From contig CAICTM010000646.1 of NCBI GenBank assembly GCA_903772945.1, positions 1 to 54,915 on the forward strand: 54,915 nucleotides of DNA. The letters are read 5' to 3'. Below are positions 1-10,230 of the stretch, one piece after another; the stretch's first letter is position 1; every line of letters starts with the position of its first letter. Made by a program: the position numbers and the translations under genes. Source of the DNA: Seminavis robusta. Its lineage: Eukaryota; Bacillariophyta; Bacillariophyceae; Naviculales; Naviculaceae. The notes beneath the pieces are model-generated. The model worked only from the letters and a program-made list of their open reading frames with translations. It did not search any database and was not told the DNA's origin.

Positions 1-1600
1 ATATGTCGATATGTATATTTCGTAGTTCAGCCCGATATTGGACCTGAAGAAGTGGTACTTCAATGCCAAATACTTGTTGCGCGCAGACATTTTGGGAACA
101 TTCACAAGAGACAGGCAACCTTGGTTGTCTTCGAACACTGTAGAGCGCACGAGACTGTCAGTAATTACCGGCATATTCAGTTTGCTACCAATTTCTTTGA
201 GCAAAGCTCGCATAGGAAGCAGCTCCCTCATTGACATGCTGAAGGCAACATACTCAGCAGCAGTGGAGCTCAAAGTAATATCAGTCTGTAGCTTGCTGGA
301 CCAGATAATAGGGCACCCAAACAGAGTACAGGACAAATCCAGTGCGAGACTTGACGGACACAGGATCCTGTTCATCCTCATATCCATACAATCCGGCGAA
401 GTCAGCATCGACCCAACAGTCAAGTCCTGATCAAGTTTAGGGCTAAAACAAATGCCTTTGTCACTTGTGCCAATCAGATACCGAATGATACGTTTGATTG
501 CTTGAGCATGGGAATGCCTGGGATTGTGACTGAATCGTGCCACCTGGTGCACACTAAATGTGATGTCTGGGCGAGTGTTCGACGCAAATAAAGAAGCATC
601 CCAACTGCAGCTGGATAGCTCCACTCTTCTTCAAATGGGGCCCCCAGTTTTCACTCCGAGAGGATCGGTGCGGCAGGAGAAAGCTTCTTGCTAGCGTCAG
701 AATACCAGTATATTCGATGACTTATTGATGAGCCCTTTTGAGTAAGCCAACATTGTCTCCCTGTCTTTCAAAATTAATGCCGAGGAATCCAAAGATGTCA
801 CCTTTTTCTTCCATGGTGAGGTCATATCCAAGTTTCTGGAGCTCCCAACATAGGACTCAATCAGATCATTGTCTGGACTGAGCCAGATTTGGTCATCACA
901 ATATTTAATACCATGAGTTGATGCTACTTATCCCCTTAGAATAAACAAACATGGGTCGCTGCCGAGGTTTCGAAACCAAGTTGGATCATCCCGCGACATA
1001 GATGCTCATAAATAATTTAGGTGAATCGGTCTGCCAATAGATGGACTTGTCAAGTTTCAAAACACAGTCCTGTCCTTCATATTCTTTGGGTCGATAGTAC
1101 TGAGGCAATTCCATGTACATGGCTGGTCGACAGGCTGAGGCTTTGACAGAAAGCAAGAGTAAAACAACTTGTCTCGATTCCCATCCATATGCAGCTGCAG
1201 AAGAAGACACAGGCTTAACGGTGGGCCAACACAACAGTGGAGAGTACGCGACGCCTTCATAGGACGAAGTCTCCTCTGCAGCACCATTCTAGATTTGAAC
1301 TATTTAATTGTCCGTCTGGTAACCTCTTACATTCGTTGCAACCTCCTATTGTTCCAGTAACCGCCTTTAGGTTTGAGGGCTAGAAGAAGCTGTACGAGAT
1401 GCCAAGTCCCTTTGCCTTCAAAGCTGTGCAATTTACATATGCCATATGAGCTGCACAGAAATGGTCTTGATGTGCCCATCAGAGATTTCTCAGAGAGGGG
1501 AGGATTCAGGTCTTTGGAAATCTTTGGCCTTTGAGAGCTAGGGGCTTTGAAGATGCCAGGATGAAATGATTCCTGGGTGTTGTTCAAGTTGAATAACCAT
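1..1600 (-). mobile_element. Ty1/Copia retrotransposon pol relic (reverse transcriptase and RNase H), degenerate
   Basis: Read on the minus strand, this stretch gives Copia pol peptides in order. Near 1040-1100 lies a reverse-transcriptase segment with YMELPQYYRPKEYEGQDCV followed by KLDKSIY and TDSPKLF. Near 890-906 is a YCDD box (the family has YVDD). Around 430-620 are the ARFSHNPRHSHAQAIKRI and IRYLIGTSDKG peptides, and near 370-390 the RNase H start WVDADFAG, followed by TLSSTAAEY. The peptides fall in different frames: at least one single-base shift separates FVLY from FGCPIIW near 330, another lies near 425, and stops interrupt the region after the YCDD box and before it. It is therefore a dead copy. 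The left end runs out of the window. Its upstream limit is vague; weak RT-like peptides continue to about 1590, and I cannot recognise integrase beyond that. Confidence 0.85.
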
Positions 1601-2145
1601 TTACACTTGAGATTGCATCATGTGCCCAGAAATAGGAGTAACCTCCAAAGGTCAAAGCTAAGCACAACTCAACAGGGAGAGAGGACGCGCATATGTCTTC
1701 AACCTTTGGGTCATGTTCAGAGCCTCAGCTTCTTGCTGTGGCTGTTCTTACTGGGATTACGACGGGGGCAGAGATTTGGCTCGTATGTGGACATCAGTGG
1801 GTGGGAGTGCTGATGGGTGGAGGCTCCCTGTCCCAAGAGGAGGGTAAATTTTGAGTCTGAAGTGGTGGGAGACAATCTGTGAATCTCCCTGTGTGAAACT
1901 GGGGATGTGCTGGAGACGGAGCTTAAAATGAAATCATCCCTATTATCTTTGCTCTTGTCAACCTGCCATAACTTTCTCCCTTGTCGAAGCTCTAGAAGAT
2001 GAGATCGGTGCTGTTGATGGCCTTTTCTCCTGAGTAAGCCACTCGTCTCTAAGGGACGGTGGAGTGTCTCTCATCAAAAGAGGTCTCGAATCGTTGAAGA
2101 TGCACAATGTTGGTCCCACTCTAGAGTGGTGACCTTCTGAAGAGA
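1601..2145. other. Unassigned repeat-derived DNA between two opposed Copia fragments
   Basis: No continuous reading frame of a known family is visible. Minus-strand translation gives Pro/Ser/Arg-rich pieces that could be the linker between integrase and reverse transcriptase of the Copia relic to the left, but this is a guess. Confidence 0.3.
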
Positions 2146-2286
2146 AACTGTCTCAATAAGCCATGTGAGTCGAAGGGCATCGTGGCTAAGTATATTCCGA
2201 CTCTGGAACAACGGGCCGACATTTTCACTAAGGGTCTTCCGGCTCCACAGTTTGCTGTCATTCGGAAGCTCCTCATGGGATGGTAG
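2146..2286 (+). mobile_element. 3' end of a Copia pol, opposite orientation to the left-hand relic
   Basis: The plus frame encodes 46 residues ending at a TAG: CESKGIVAKYIPTLEQRADI followed by FTKGLPAPQF and a short tail ending GW. This matches the conserved C-terminus of Copia polyproteins (consensus of the type ...YVPT.EQ.ADIFTKGLP). It is only the last few dozen codons; upstream in this frame I cannot follow RNase H. The sequence just downstream (about 2287-2480) would be the place for a 3' LTR; a TGTAAGGGAGTG string at about 2350 is a possible LTR start, unproven without a second copy. Its orientation, opposite to the relic at 1-1600, shows that two separate Copia insertions or an internal inversion are involved. 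Confidence 0.75.
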
Positions 2287-2486
2287 TTTACCTCAGCACT
2301 TTGCTGGGGACTCTCTCCTATCGTTTCTTGCTCCAGCTTCATTTCAGCTGTAAGGGAGTGCGACGGGATACAGCTTACAATTCAGCTTTACAGCTTTACA
2401 ATTAGCAGGCTTATTCTAGAAAATAATCAATAACTGCTCACTTATTTGGAAATACAAACTTTACATCTCTTAGATCCTTAGACTAG

Positions 2487-3758
2487 TCAATGCACAATGG
2501 TATTGTCGCAAAGACTGTTCGGAAACAGATCACGCTGGAAAATGGCAAACTTGTCCCTTGGGAAAATCTTCTCTTGGTTGCCATCGTGAAAAAGAATCTC
2601 ACAGGTTGGTGCATATGGCAATTGGCGAGGATCTGGATATCCGGCCAAAGCCAGAGCTCCTGGAATGACAGCCACCAAGTACTGCCACACATACCAATCT
2701 CGGCTGGCTTTGGTGCTCCAACCACCCAACGCAATGCACTCTTCATAAGTGACACTAGGTAGCCAGGCAAGCATCGACATGGCTCCAGCACGGAGACTCT
2801 TCACTGTGTAGTGCGATTGGATGAGGTGATGCACGCAGGACCGGATGATCTTGGTCTGTGACTCCGCGACCCCTCCATCCTGTATCTGATGGAGGTGTTG
2901 AAACACAAACTTGGACCGTCGGTAGAGAGCACTGCCAGGTGATGCCATCATTGGCGCTGGGCGGACCAATCCACTCTCCAATGACCAAAATAGGCCAAAC
3001 ACAAACAAAACACAGAGCTCCGGATGCTCAAAGTCCTGAACAAACGCCGCTGGACTTGTCTTGAGCTCCTTGCACTGGAACCACTGGAAGAACAGCATGT
3101 TAAAGTAGCAATCCCAAAACATCTTGTCATAACTCAGAAACTTGCACTCTCCACCTCTTCCTACCGCATTGTTGGTAATCAGGACCATGAGTAGCTCCGT
3201 AATTCATTGTCTCTGCAGTAGTCTGGTGGCGAGGCGGAGTAGATCAACACTCCTCGACAGTTCTTGTTGTTGTGGGTTGGAAAAATTGTGAAGCGGAAGA
3301 AGCTTCGTCCTAGGGGAATGCTGGCGTGGGATGGGGTAGTAGTCGCGCAGGATGGCATCATCGTCCGTTCCCTGCATGAGCGTCCGGCCGTGTGTATCAG
3401 TGAACGTCTTTTTGAGACCGTCGACATCTGAAGGTGGAAACAAAGGAAACTTCAAAAACTCTGGGGACCGGCCGTACTTGGTCCGAAGTGTCTTACATAA
3501 TGCCTCAATGTATTTGCATAGCGCTGACGCAGCCATTGGCTTGTTCGTTCTCTGACCAACCGGGGGATCTTGACCGATGCGTGTGCAAAAATCACTCAGC
3601 ACGTTGAGGCCATGGTCACCTTCCAAATCCTGCACAGTTATCGATTCAAACTTCAATGGGTCCATTACTTTGTCAAATAGCTGGATAGCAGGCTGTTCGC
3701 TTGGGTTTGGGCGATGCCCTCCTGAATTGTTGCGCGTCCAATCAGCGGTGGCGGCCAT
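2487..3758 (-). pseudogene. Tyrosine-recombinase-like transposon gene with one in-frame TGA
   Basis: Two minus-strand reading frames (3758-3204, 184 aa; 3188-2487, 233 aa) lie in the same frame and are separated only by a TGA at 3206-3204 and five sense codons, so together they make about 423 codons. The C-terminal half has a tyrosine-recombinase layout: NNAVGRGGE at the usual first-arginine position, KSLRAGAMSML as the [H/K]xxR box, ALGGW, then DWYVWQY supplying a candidate tyrosine. The N-terminal half has no recognised domain; it would be the DNA-binding core region. The TGA follows CAA and could be a CGA-to-TGA transition. No GCR1_C-like domain follows, unlike the Crypton at 34-36.7 kb, and the two proteins are not obviously alike. 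It might be a Crypton-like or other YR element; the exact class is uncertain. An intron removing the TGA is possible but I see no need for one. Confidence 0.6.
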
Positions 3759-4833
3759 GTTACCGGCACCTTTTTACTCCTTTGTCATTGAGAGTGTTTC
3801 CACGATTATGCTGAAAATGAAAATAGTGGCTTGTGGTAAAACACGAGTGTCACCAGCGTAGTCCCGAGTATCCGTTGGTCATCTCACAATTTAACGAATC
3901 TTCTCACAATTTCTGGGAGGTTCCGATTGCTTCCATGCGGGATTTGCGATTACCTAGGAAACAGTGAGAAACGAAGAAAGATTTAGCAACCGCCACTCAA
4001 TTACTTAACATGAACGTTCGGAAGTATCAGTCGTCCACCCCAAAAGCGCCAACAAACACAAGAAAAACAACAACAACAACAAAAACAACGCGACCATGAT
4101 GATAAAAACAACAATGGCAATCAACAACATCACTTACTGCTATTGCTACTAATATCTCTGCTATTGCTATAGCTCGTATCATCTCCCGAGGTCTTCGCGT
4201 TTCGAGGTGTTGTTGATCTTTGTTGTTGTTGTTGTGGGAATTCCTGAGTCCCCCCTCCTCTTCCCCTCTTTGTTACTAGGCCGCTGCGCGGCCCCCTCCT
4301 CCTCTCCCCCGGGACGATACTTCGCGCTTCGCGCGATACCTGCATGTTTCTTCCTCTTCTCCAGCCCAAAGTGAGAAAATAATGATCTTTTGGCTGTTTC
4401 GCGGTGAGAAAGTACCCACCGAGCACTCACAAAGTACCCATTCAGTACTCATAGTACTAGGTGAGTACTGATCGAAAGTACTCATTGAGTACCCACCGAA
4501 TACTCACAAAGTACTCAGAATCTGGAGGTAAGTGAGTACATGTACTGAGTAGTACTCACGATTTCGGATATCATGTGAGTACATGTACTGAGTATACTCA
4601 GTACTCAGTACATGTACTCACATCGCGTACTCACTGCATGTACTTCATGTGAGTCCCACACCCTGAACCCATACATCAAGGGTGTCTTCATCCTAAACCA
4701 CGAAGACGCCACGACACCCTCTGAGTTCGAGTACGTTCCGCTTTCCGAGGATCATATCCGCCCATTAGTGAATGAGTTCCGAGAAGAACTCTCGATGGAA
4801 AACAATGGTGTCGAGTTAGGCAGTCTTAATTAA
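3759..4833. other. Non-coding stretch rich in CAA/ACA runs and GTACTCA repeats
   Basis: Holds an A/C-rich ACA-type low-complexity tract (about 4040-4130), a C/T-rich tract (4240-4310), and a cluster of GTACTCA/TGAGTAC repeats (4420-4640). A 73-codon ATG frame at 4612-4833 has no recognisable product and starts inside the hairpin at 4573-4623; I do not call it. Confidence 0.5.
4573..4623. repeat. Perfect inverted repeat, 18-bp arms
   Basis: Left arm ATGTGAGTACATGTACTG (4573-4590) and right arm CAGTACATGTACTCACAT (4606-4623) are exact reverse complements around a 15-nt loop (4591-4605). Related GTGAGTACATGTACTGAGTA strings occur just upstream at about 4532-4552. Confidence 0.9.
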
Positions 4834-5668
4834 TTAAAAACTAGGACAACCAAGACTCTCTGTTTCTTCCTCTTCTCCTTCTTGTTGCTCTACCAGCCTC
4901 GTGACTTCAGCAGCATCCGAGACTCGCTTCAAGTCTGCGTACATGAATGGCCGTTTGCGTTTCGCGTCGAGAAAGGCTCGCAAAGCATTCAACCCAATCA
5001 CAGACATCCCCCCTTCGAGGCTCACAAACCCAGTCTCGGTCTTAATGTCGAACTGTGACATGACTCTCACAGTAGATATTCCCAATGTGTTAAATTTAGA
5101 TGTTACCGTTTGTACCTTGTTGTTAGATAGGAGATAAGTGCTATTACCGAATTCATGTTCCGTCACAGCAATAACTACAATGAAGGTCTGGAGATCTTGC
5201 GGGTCATCAACCCATTCCAAACTTTGTTCGGAGTTTATTTTTAAGTAAGTTAGCATGTTTGCAATCTATGAGACAGTCTCGGATTCACCTTTCATCGAAC
5301 TCACTTGCACCACCGTCCGTCCTTCACGTGTACCTCTATCATCGGAGACCTTAGTCGCGGTCAACTTCACCACTTGCCGATCATCATCGTAGACCAACCC
5401 GTTCATGGCACCACTCCGGCAATCATCCCTCCCTGCAGGAGTAACAAACTTCCAACCCACTGTTGTCATTCCACCAAGTGCTGCATCGAGAGCAGAAGTC
5501 CTGACCACAGCCGCTACACTTTGTGTTGTCCTGAAGGTACCTCTTCATGCATTGCGCACATTCGTACACTACAACCGCCAGATAAGATATTCCTTCCAAG
5601 CCACCCACCAGGCCAAACGGTCCAGCGGGTAACCCCGCTGGACTGAGTACGTATGTCGAAGATGACAA
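4834..5668 (-). pseudogene. Broken gene: eight-cysteine zinc-finger-like N-terminus plus unknown C-terminal part
   Basis: The minus frame from an ATG at 5668 to a stop at 5423 (81 aa) contains four paired cysteines, CAQC, CSGC, CSRC and CYSC, spaced about 9, 4 and 12 residues, like a cross-brace zinc finger (FYVE/ZZ/RING-type spacing); no family is certain. A second frame (5508-5266) overlaps it and runs, across a single TAG at 5268-5266, in the same frame into 5256-4834 (140 aa, ending Glu-rich then SLGCPSF). The continuous protein-like character across a one-frame shift and one TAG suggests one gene that has decayed, but unrelated short frames cannot be excluded. No splice sites that would join the frames cleanly were found. 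Confidence 0.35.
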
Positions 5669-5826
5669 TGAAGGATATCTAATGACAATTTAGTTCTTGG
5701 GTCTGCTATTCATATAAGCTAACACCACTACACATCGATTATTTTGGACTTTTTTCGTTTGTCGTCCCCCCAATTTGACCGTACACATAAAGCTCTCAGT
5801 CTCCCAATTTTCCGATTTCGTCTCGT

Positions 5827-6693
5827 TCAATCTTCTCGTTTGGCAACCGTGTCTCCAACCAATCGTTTGAGCTCGTGCACAACGCTCGCTTTCGCCGCTT
5901 CGCCAACCTCCACTTTCTTCGAGACAAGCGCCTTGACAATGTCCTCCAGGGCACCATCCAAGGTGGCGCAGCTGGGATCTTCCCGGGACTTTTCCTTCAA
6001 AATTCGTCGGTGTTTCTTGACCTTTTCCTTTGTTTCCGTAAAGACACTTGCTTTTGTCTTTCCGTCTGCAGTTAGGTAAAGTGCATCTACGAAAGCGCCG
6101 TCATGGGTCACCAGGTTCCGCTGTCCTGAATTAGTAGCCCACTTCTTTAGAGTGCTTTCCTGTTCGATTTCGATGTATGCCGCCAATCCATGAAGCGCTC
6201 GCAAAACAGATGGTTTCCACTCCTTTCGTGTCACTTTTTCGTTGCGTCTTCGGCGAGAAGAAAATCCGACGAAAGAAAATCCCTTCTTCGTCGCAGGATC
6301 AACCACCAGCTGCTTTACAATGTCATCACAGAGAACTGCTAGGGCATGCTTGGCTTTTTCCTGTTCCTCTTCCGCAGAAAACAACTTCTCAATATCCGAA
6401 CGAACGAATTCATAGATTGCAGTTTCAAACAGAGCGAATTGAGTCGATGGCTCAAAAACTCCGGCGATCTTATCAAGGCGGGCTTTGAGCTCCTCGTGCT
6501 CTTCTCTGGAAACAAATTTCTTTCCAAGCTTCTTTCCAAGCGACGCTATCACTTCAGGATTCTCAAGTGCCACCAAGAGACCAGCAACATCGGCAGTCGC
6601 GGAACTAGCAGCACCGTTTGGTGGTGCCGCCGCCAACGTCGTTGTGGCATCATTAGTGTCACCTTTAGCTTTCTTCGGTGGAGGAGGAGACAT
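5827..6693 (-). CDS. Hypothetical protein, 288 aa, nuclear-looking
   Basis: Intronless 288-codon frame starting at an ATG at 6693. I do not recognise the family. Visible features: a short basic stretch at residues 4-11 (PPPPKKAKG) that could be a nuclear localisation signal; an Ala/Thr-rich linker to about residue 38; a charged helical region (residues 45-115, LGKKLGKKFVSREEHEELKA) with probable coiled coil; an Arg cluster SSRRRRNEKVTRK at about 150-160; and a compact centre with WKPSVLRALHGLAAYIEIEQ. The C-terminus is Lys/Glu-rich and helical. There is no signal peptide or membrane segment. It is transcribed toward the broken zinc-finger frame. The long undisturbed frame and protein-like composition make it a credible gene. 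Confidence 0.65.
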   Translation of the reverse strand: MSPPPPKKAKGDTNDATTTLAAAPPNGAASSATADVAGLLVALENPEVIASLGKKLGKKFVSREEHEELKARLDKIAGVFEPSTQFALFETAIYEFVRSDIEKLFSAEEEQEKAKHALAVLCDDIVKQLVVDPATKKGFSFVGFSSRRRRNEKVTRKEWKPSVLRALHGLAAYIEIEQESTLKKWATNSGQRNLVTHDGAFVDALYLTADGKTKASVFTETKEKVKKHRRILKEKSREDPSCATLDGALEDIVKALVSKKVEVGEAAKASVVHELKRLVGDTVAKRED

Positions 6694-7454
6694 GGGGTTT
6701 CTGTCTTTGTTGTTGTCGACATAATGTTATCTGCTGTGCTTGTTGCTCGAAAGTAAACGCACCGACGGAGATTCGGTTGTCACTCTCCCTAGTTACTGTA
6801 GAGCCTGCATTGAATGAATCGTATTCTGGTACAGGAGCACACACTCCTGGTGCCGTTGAGCTCGCTGCTGCTGCAGCAACAACAAAGACTCTACGACTCC
6901 ACTCACAGCCACTCAACCACAGAGTTCGTACGTGTACTGTATGTAGTGTTCTCCGCGTGAAGTTTGGCAGTTCTCGCGCGCGCGCGAGACTTTCCAATGT
7001 ACCGTGACAGAAACAATTTCTTACTGAGCATGCCCACATAAACCTCGATTTCATAAGTACCACAATAGCCCAAGCACTGATGATTCCCAAGGGGGATGAA
7101 AAAGTCAAACAACCGAAAAGTTACCACAGAGTAAAGCCTGTGTTTTGGCGATTCGGCAGTTTGTGCTGATCAAGAGTAAAACTACTTAATTCAGTCACTT
7201 TTTGCTAAAATCGTATGAAACAATTTCTTACACAGGATGTCGACGTCATCCACTTTGATAAGATCAATTGAGTACTGTCATGACTCACGACAGTTAGAAA
7301 GCGAGTCGATCTCCAAGCAGCTGGAAGACCACAATCCTCCGAGAAGACCGATGAGGTCTTCCAGAATCGACTTTCCATTACTGTATGACATACTCAGTAT
7401 TACCGGAGCCCAGCTAGCAAGTTGCTAGCTGGCAGTAGCTTAGGCGGGAGTGAA
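6694..7454. other. Intergenic region between the 288-aa gene and the LRR gene 3' end
   Basis: No gene seen. Includes the presumed promoter of the 288-aa gene, a CGCG run (6972-6986), an inverted repeat GGAAGACC ... GGTCTTCC (about 7322-7360) and the hairpin at 7410-7432. Confidence 0.5.
7410..7432. repeat. Perfect hairpin, 11-bp arms, just past the LRR gene stop
   Basis: CCAGCTAGCAA and TTGCTAGCTGG are exact reverse complements with a one-base loop. It lies 22 nt downstream of the stop codon of the minus-strand LRR gene, so it would be in its 3' UTR. Confidence 0.85.
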
Positions 7455-9630
7455 TCAATTGGCAAGGCAATACCCTGTATTGTCACAACACAAGGTACAG
7501 CAATCAACAGCACACTCAATTGTGGGGACTCCAGTTTCTGTGCTTGGCAAACAGTCAGCCTCCAATGCAACTTTATGATAACTGTCACCACGAAAAAGAT
7601 ATACATGGTGGCAAACAGACTCTGGAACAGTGCCTGTCAGCTCATTCTCATTCACCCGCAATAGAGCCAGATTTGTCAGCGAGTTAATCTCATTGGGGAT
7701 TGTGCCATGGAACTTGTTACTGGATAGGCCCAGTTGCACAAGGTCTGTCAAAAGACCAACCGATGAACTGATGGTCCCAGAAAAGTTGCAACTGTCCAAC
7801 ACCAACTGCCTAAGAATGCTGATTCCATACAATTCTTCAGGGAGCGTCCCTTGCATGTTGGTGTAGGAAACCTGAATATTTTGCAATTGGCTTGCCAGAC
7901 CAATCTCTGAAGGCAGGGATCCTGATACACTGTTGCCGCTCAAGTCAAGATATTCCAGGTTGGCCAACAATCCAACTTCAGTTGGCAGGGTACCAGTAAG
8001 CTTGCGATGGCAAGAAGCAAATAGAAGGCCATTAGCTTCAGGAGCAGGCATGATGTTCATGACATACCAAACATTAAGCTACTTACATCATTGATGTGCA
8101 AAAATAGCCACTGAAGCGAGTCCTGATAGAACACTTCCACCGGCAGAGATCCTGTCAGTGAATTGTTGCCAAAATTCAGATACTTCATAGGGAGTAGCCC
8201 CAGTTCTGATGGAATTCTCCCAGTCAGTCTGTTTGAAGAGGAATCAAGATTGGTAAGTTTTGCAGTTTCTTCGAACCATCTTGCAGGGATGGGTCCTGAG
8301 AGTTGGTTAACGTCCAATGAGAGAGACTCCAAGGCAAGGCCTGATTGGTTGGTAAAGAGCCTTTGGGGCATCACTCCAGTCAGCATATTGTGATGTAAAT
8401 CAAGATTTTTTAGCTGTGGCAATCTTGTAATCTCCCATGGGAGAAGGCCATTGAGCTGATTCCACCCTGAAGAATACATTTCTATGTGTAAGACATCAAT
8501 GACACAATCCACACCTTTGGATGATGAAACTTACGAAGCTCCAGTTCCACAACCTCTTGCTCTTCTCTTTGACCAGTCTCACAAGTGACTCCAGCCCACT
8601 GGCATTCATGACTGACAGAGAGCCACTTATTCCCCCAGATGTAGTGGGTTGTTTCCCCTGAGAAATATTCCAGTTCATAACAGGAATTGAATGATGTACT
8701 CCCCTGAGAAGTTACTGGTGGATTGCACTCTTTCCATGGGTTGTGCCTTGTGGTTTGATGGTAGAAAAGCACGAGAAGGAATCTCTGAAATAAATTTGGA
8801 GCATCATATTCCAATTGCAGTGGATCCTGATTGACAATCCAGTCAAAAGATTTCTGCCTACTTTCCCTGAGGAAATCAGTTAGGTCGCTGTGATAGCCTT
8901 CTCCAGATATCACGACTCCATCAAAGTAGTCCTTTCCCAGGATGGTAGTCAGGACAATTTCCATTTGGGGCACCTGGAGAATATCTCTGGCAGTTTTTGT
9001 GGACTCAATGGAATCACTGCTACCACATAAGCCTGCCCCACAAACAGAACCAATAATGATCCCACAACCGAACAAAAGGAAGAGCACAAAACCTGCAAAG
9101 CGAAACTGATATTTCCGAGTAATGGCTTGCCTTCTGTGGGTGCCATCCATTGAAGGATGAGCCACAGCCCGATGGTGCTCCACATCATTCACTGCCTCTG
9201 CTTCCACCAATTCTACTGCATGATTGCTGTGGTCGTCATGCATTGAACTCTCGGATTTGGACTCAGAAGAAGAGTCAGCTACGGCTTGTTGCTGCCTCAT
9301 CCCTTGCATTGCCACTGCCCCTGGAAGCGTGTTATATAAAGCACGGTCCCTATACAAACGAGGTGGCACTGTTTGAATTTCCCCTCTTGTGATAACTACA
9401 TCTGCTTCCTTTGGAACTTGCTTTCTCTCCACGGTGGCTTTGTTTGTGTTTGTTGACTCTGCTGGCTGCTTCTGTGCTGGCTGTGTGGACTGTTGTTCCT
9501 CACAGCCCTCTTGTCCCGCTACCGGTGCCGGTATCGTTGCCGGTAGGGATAGCGATTCGCCTGGCTTATTACCAACATGTCGGGCTTCACTTTTAGGGGG
9601 GATTGAACTGGCTTTGGGCGTCGTAGACAT
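7455..9630 (-). CDS. LRR single-pass membrane protein, 673 aa, three exons
   Basis: Exons 9630-8535, 8466-8087 and 8000-7455 join in frame (1096, 380 and 546 nt). Introns of 68 and 86 bp have GTAAGT donors and CAG/AAG acceptors. Residues 1-175 are disordered, Gln/Ser/Glu-rich and presumably cytoplasmic; residues 178-200 (FAGFVLFLLFGCGIIIGSV) are a membrane helix; an ectodomain of about 160 residues with paired cysteines and HECQWAGVTC leads into plant-type LRRs (pattern LxxLxLxxNxLxGxIPxE) from about 365 to 635. The C-terminus is Cys-rich (ECAVDCCTLCCDNTGYC), probably a cap. Both splice points fall inside LRR units and restore the repeat (HIND joined to LTGTLPTE). No kinase domain is present, so a partner would be needed for signalling. 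It resembles the expanded diatom LRR membrane family; ligand unknown. It shares a divergent upstream region with the UbiB-like gene. Confidence 0.85.
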
Positions 9631-10230
9631 GCTACCGGTACGATGATGTGTTAGAAGGAACTACATACATGTGCATGTACGGGTGAATCGTGTCCTCAGT
9701 GGTAATGGTGAGCAAAGGAGGCGGTGGGGACGGGAGGGCACAGAGTAAACAGAGCCACTCTACCGTCTAAAGAAAAAGGAAAGGTTGGAATTGTGGAAAA
9801 TGGGGACAAGCTGTCGCTGTAGATGTACATGTAGATGTACAGGTCTCCGCCTCGACTGTGGCTTCTGTGCTAGCCTTCATGTCACTGGGTTTTCTTCAAT
9901 TGCTTTCTCGAACTTCCAAGAAGTCGAGTCGAATCACGAATTTCAAATCACGCCTATCTTTCTGACACGTCATCGCCAGGAGAGACCGCAGCTCCCGTTT
10001 CGAGAACCCTTTCTTCGAGCTTCTTTTCTTCCTCTTCAACCTTCATCAAAAAGTTCAAGTAGAATGGAAGTGGTCAAGTGGTCGACATTTTGTTTCTTCG
10101 TCATTGATTGAATGCCTTTGAGGGCGTAGCAGCAATTCTTATTCCCGTGGTTGTTGGGCTCTCTGCCATCTCGAATCGAATCAGCCTACTAGCAAGTTTT
10201 TGTTTCAACTTTTTCAGAAAAAAATACACC
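9631..10230. promoter_or_regulatory. Divergent upstream region of the LRR and UbiB-like kinase genes
   Basis: 600 bp between two divergent start codons. It contains GTACATG and GATGTACATGTAGATGTACA direct/inverted repeats (about 9660-9842). A pyrimidine-rich TTTTTCAG at 10210-10217, 13 bp before the ATG at 10231, could be the acceptor of a 5' UTR intron. Confidence 0.4.

Noticed and set aside
4612..4833. 73-codon plus-strand frame
   Set aside because: Starts inside the GTAC hairpin and has no recognisable domain; likely chance.
6665..7127. Frames on both strands upstream of the 288-aa gene
   Set aside because: They overlap each other, include low complexity and show no family features.
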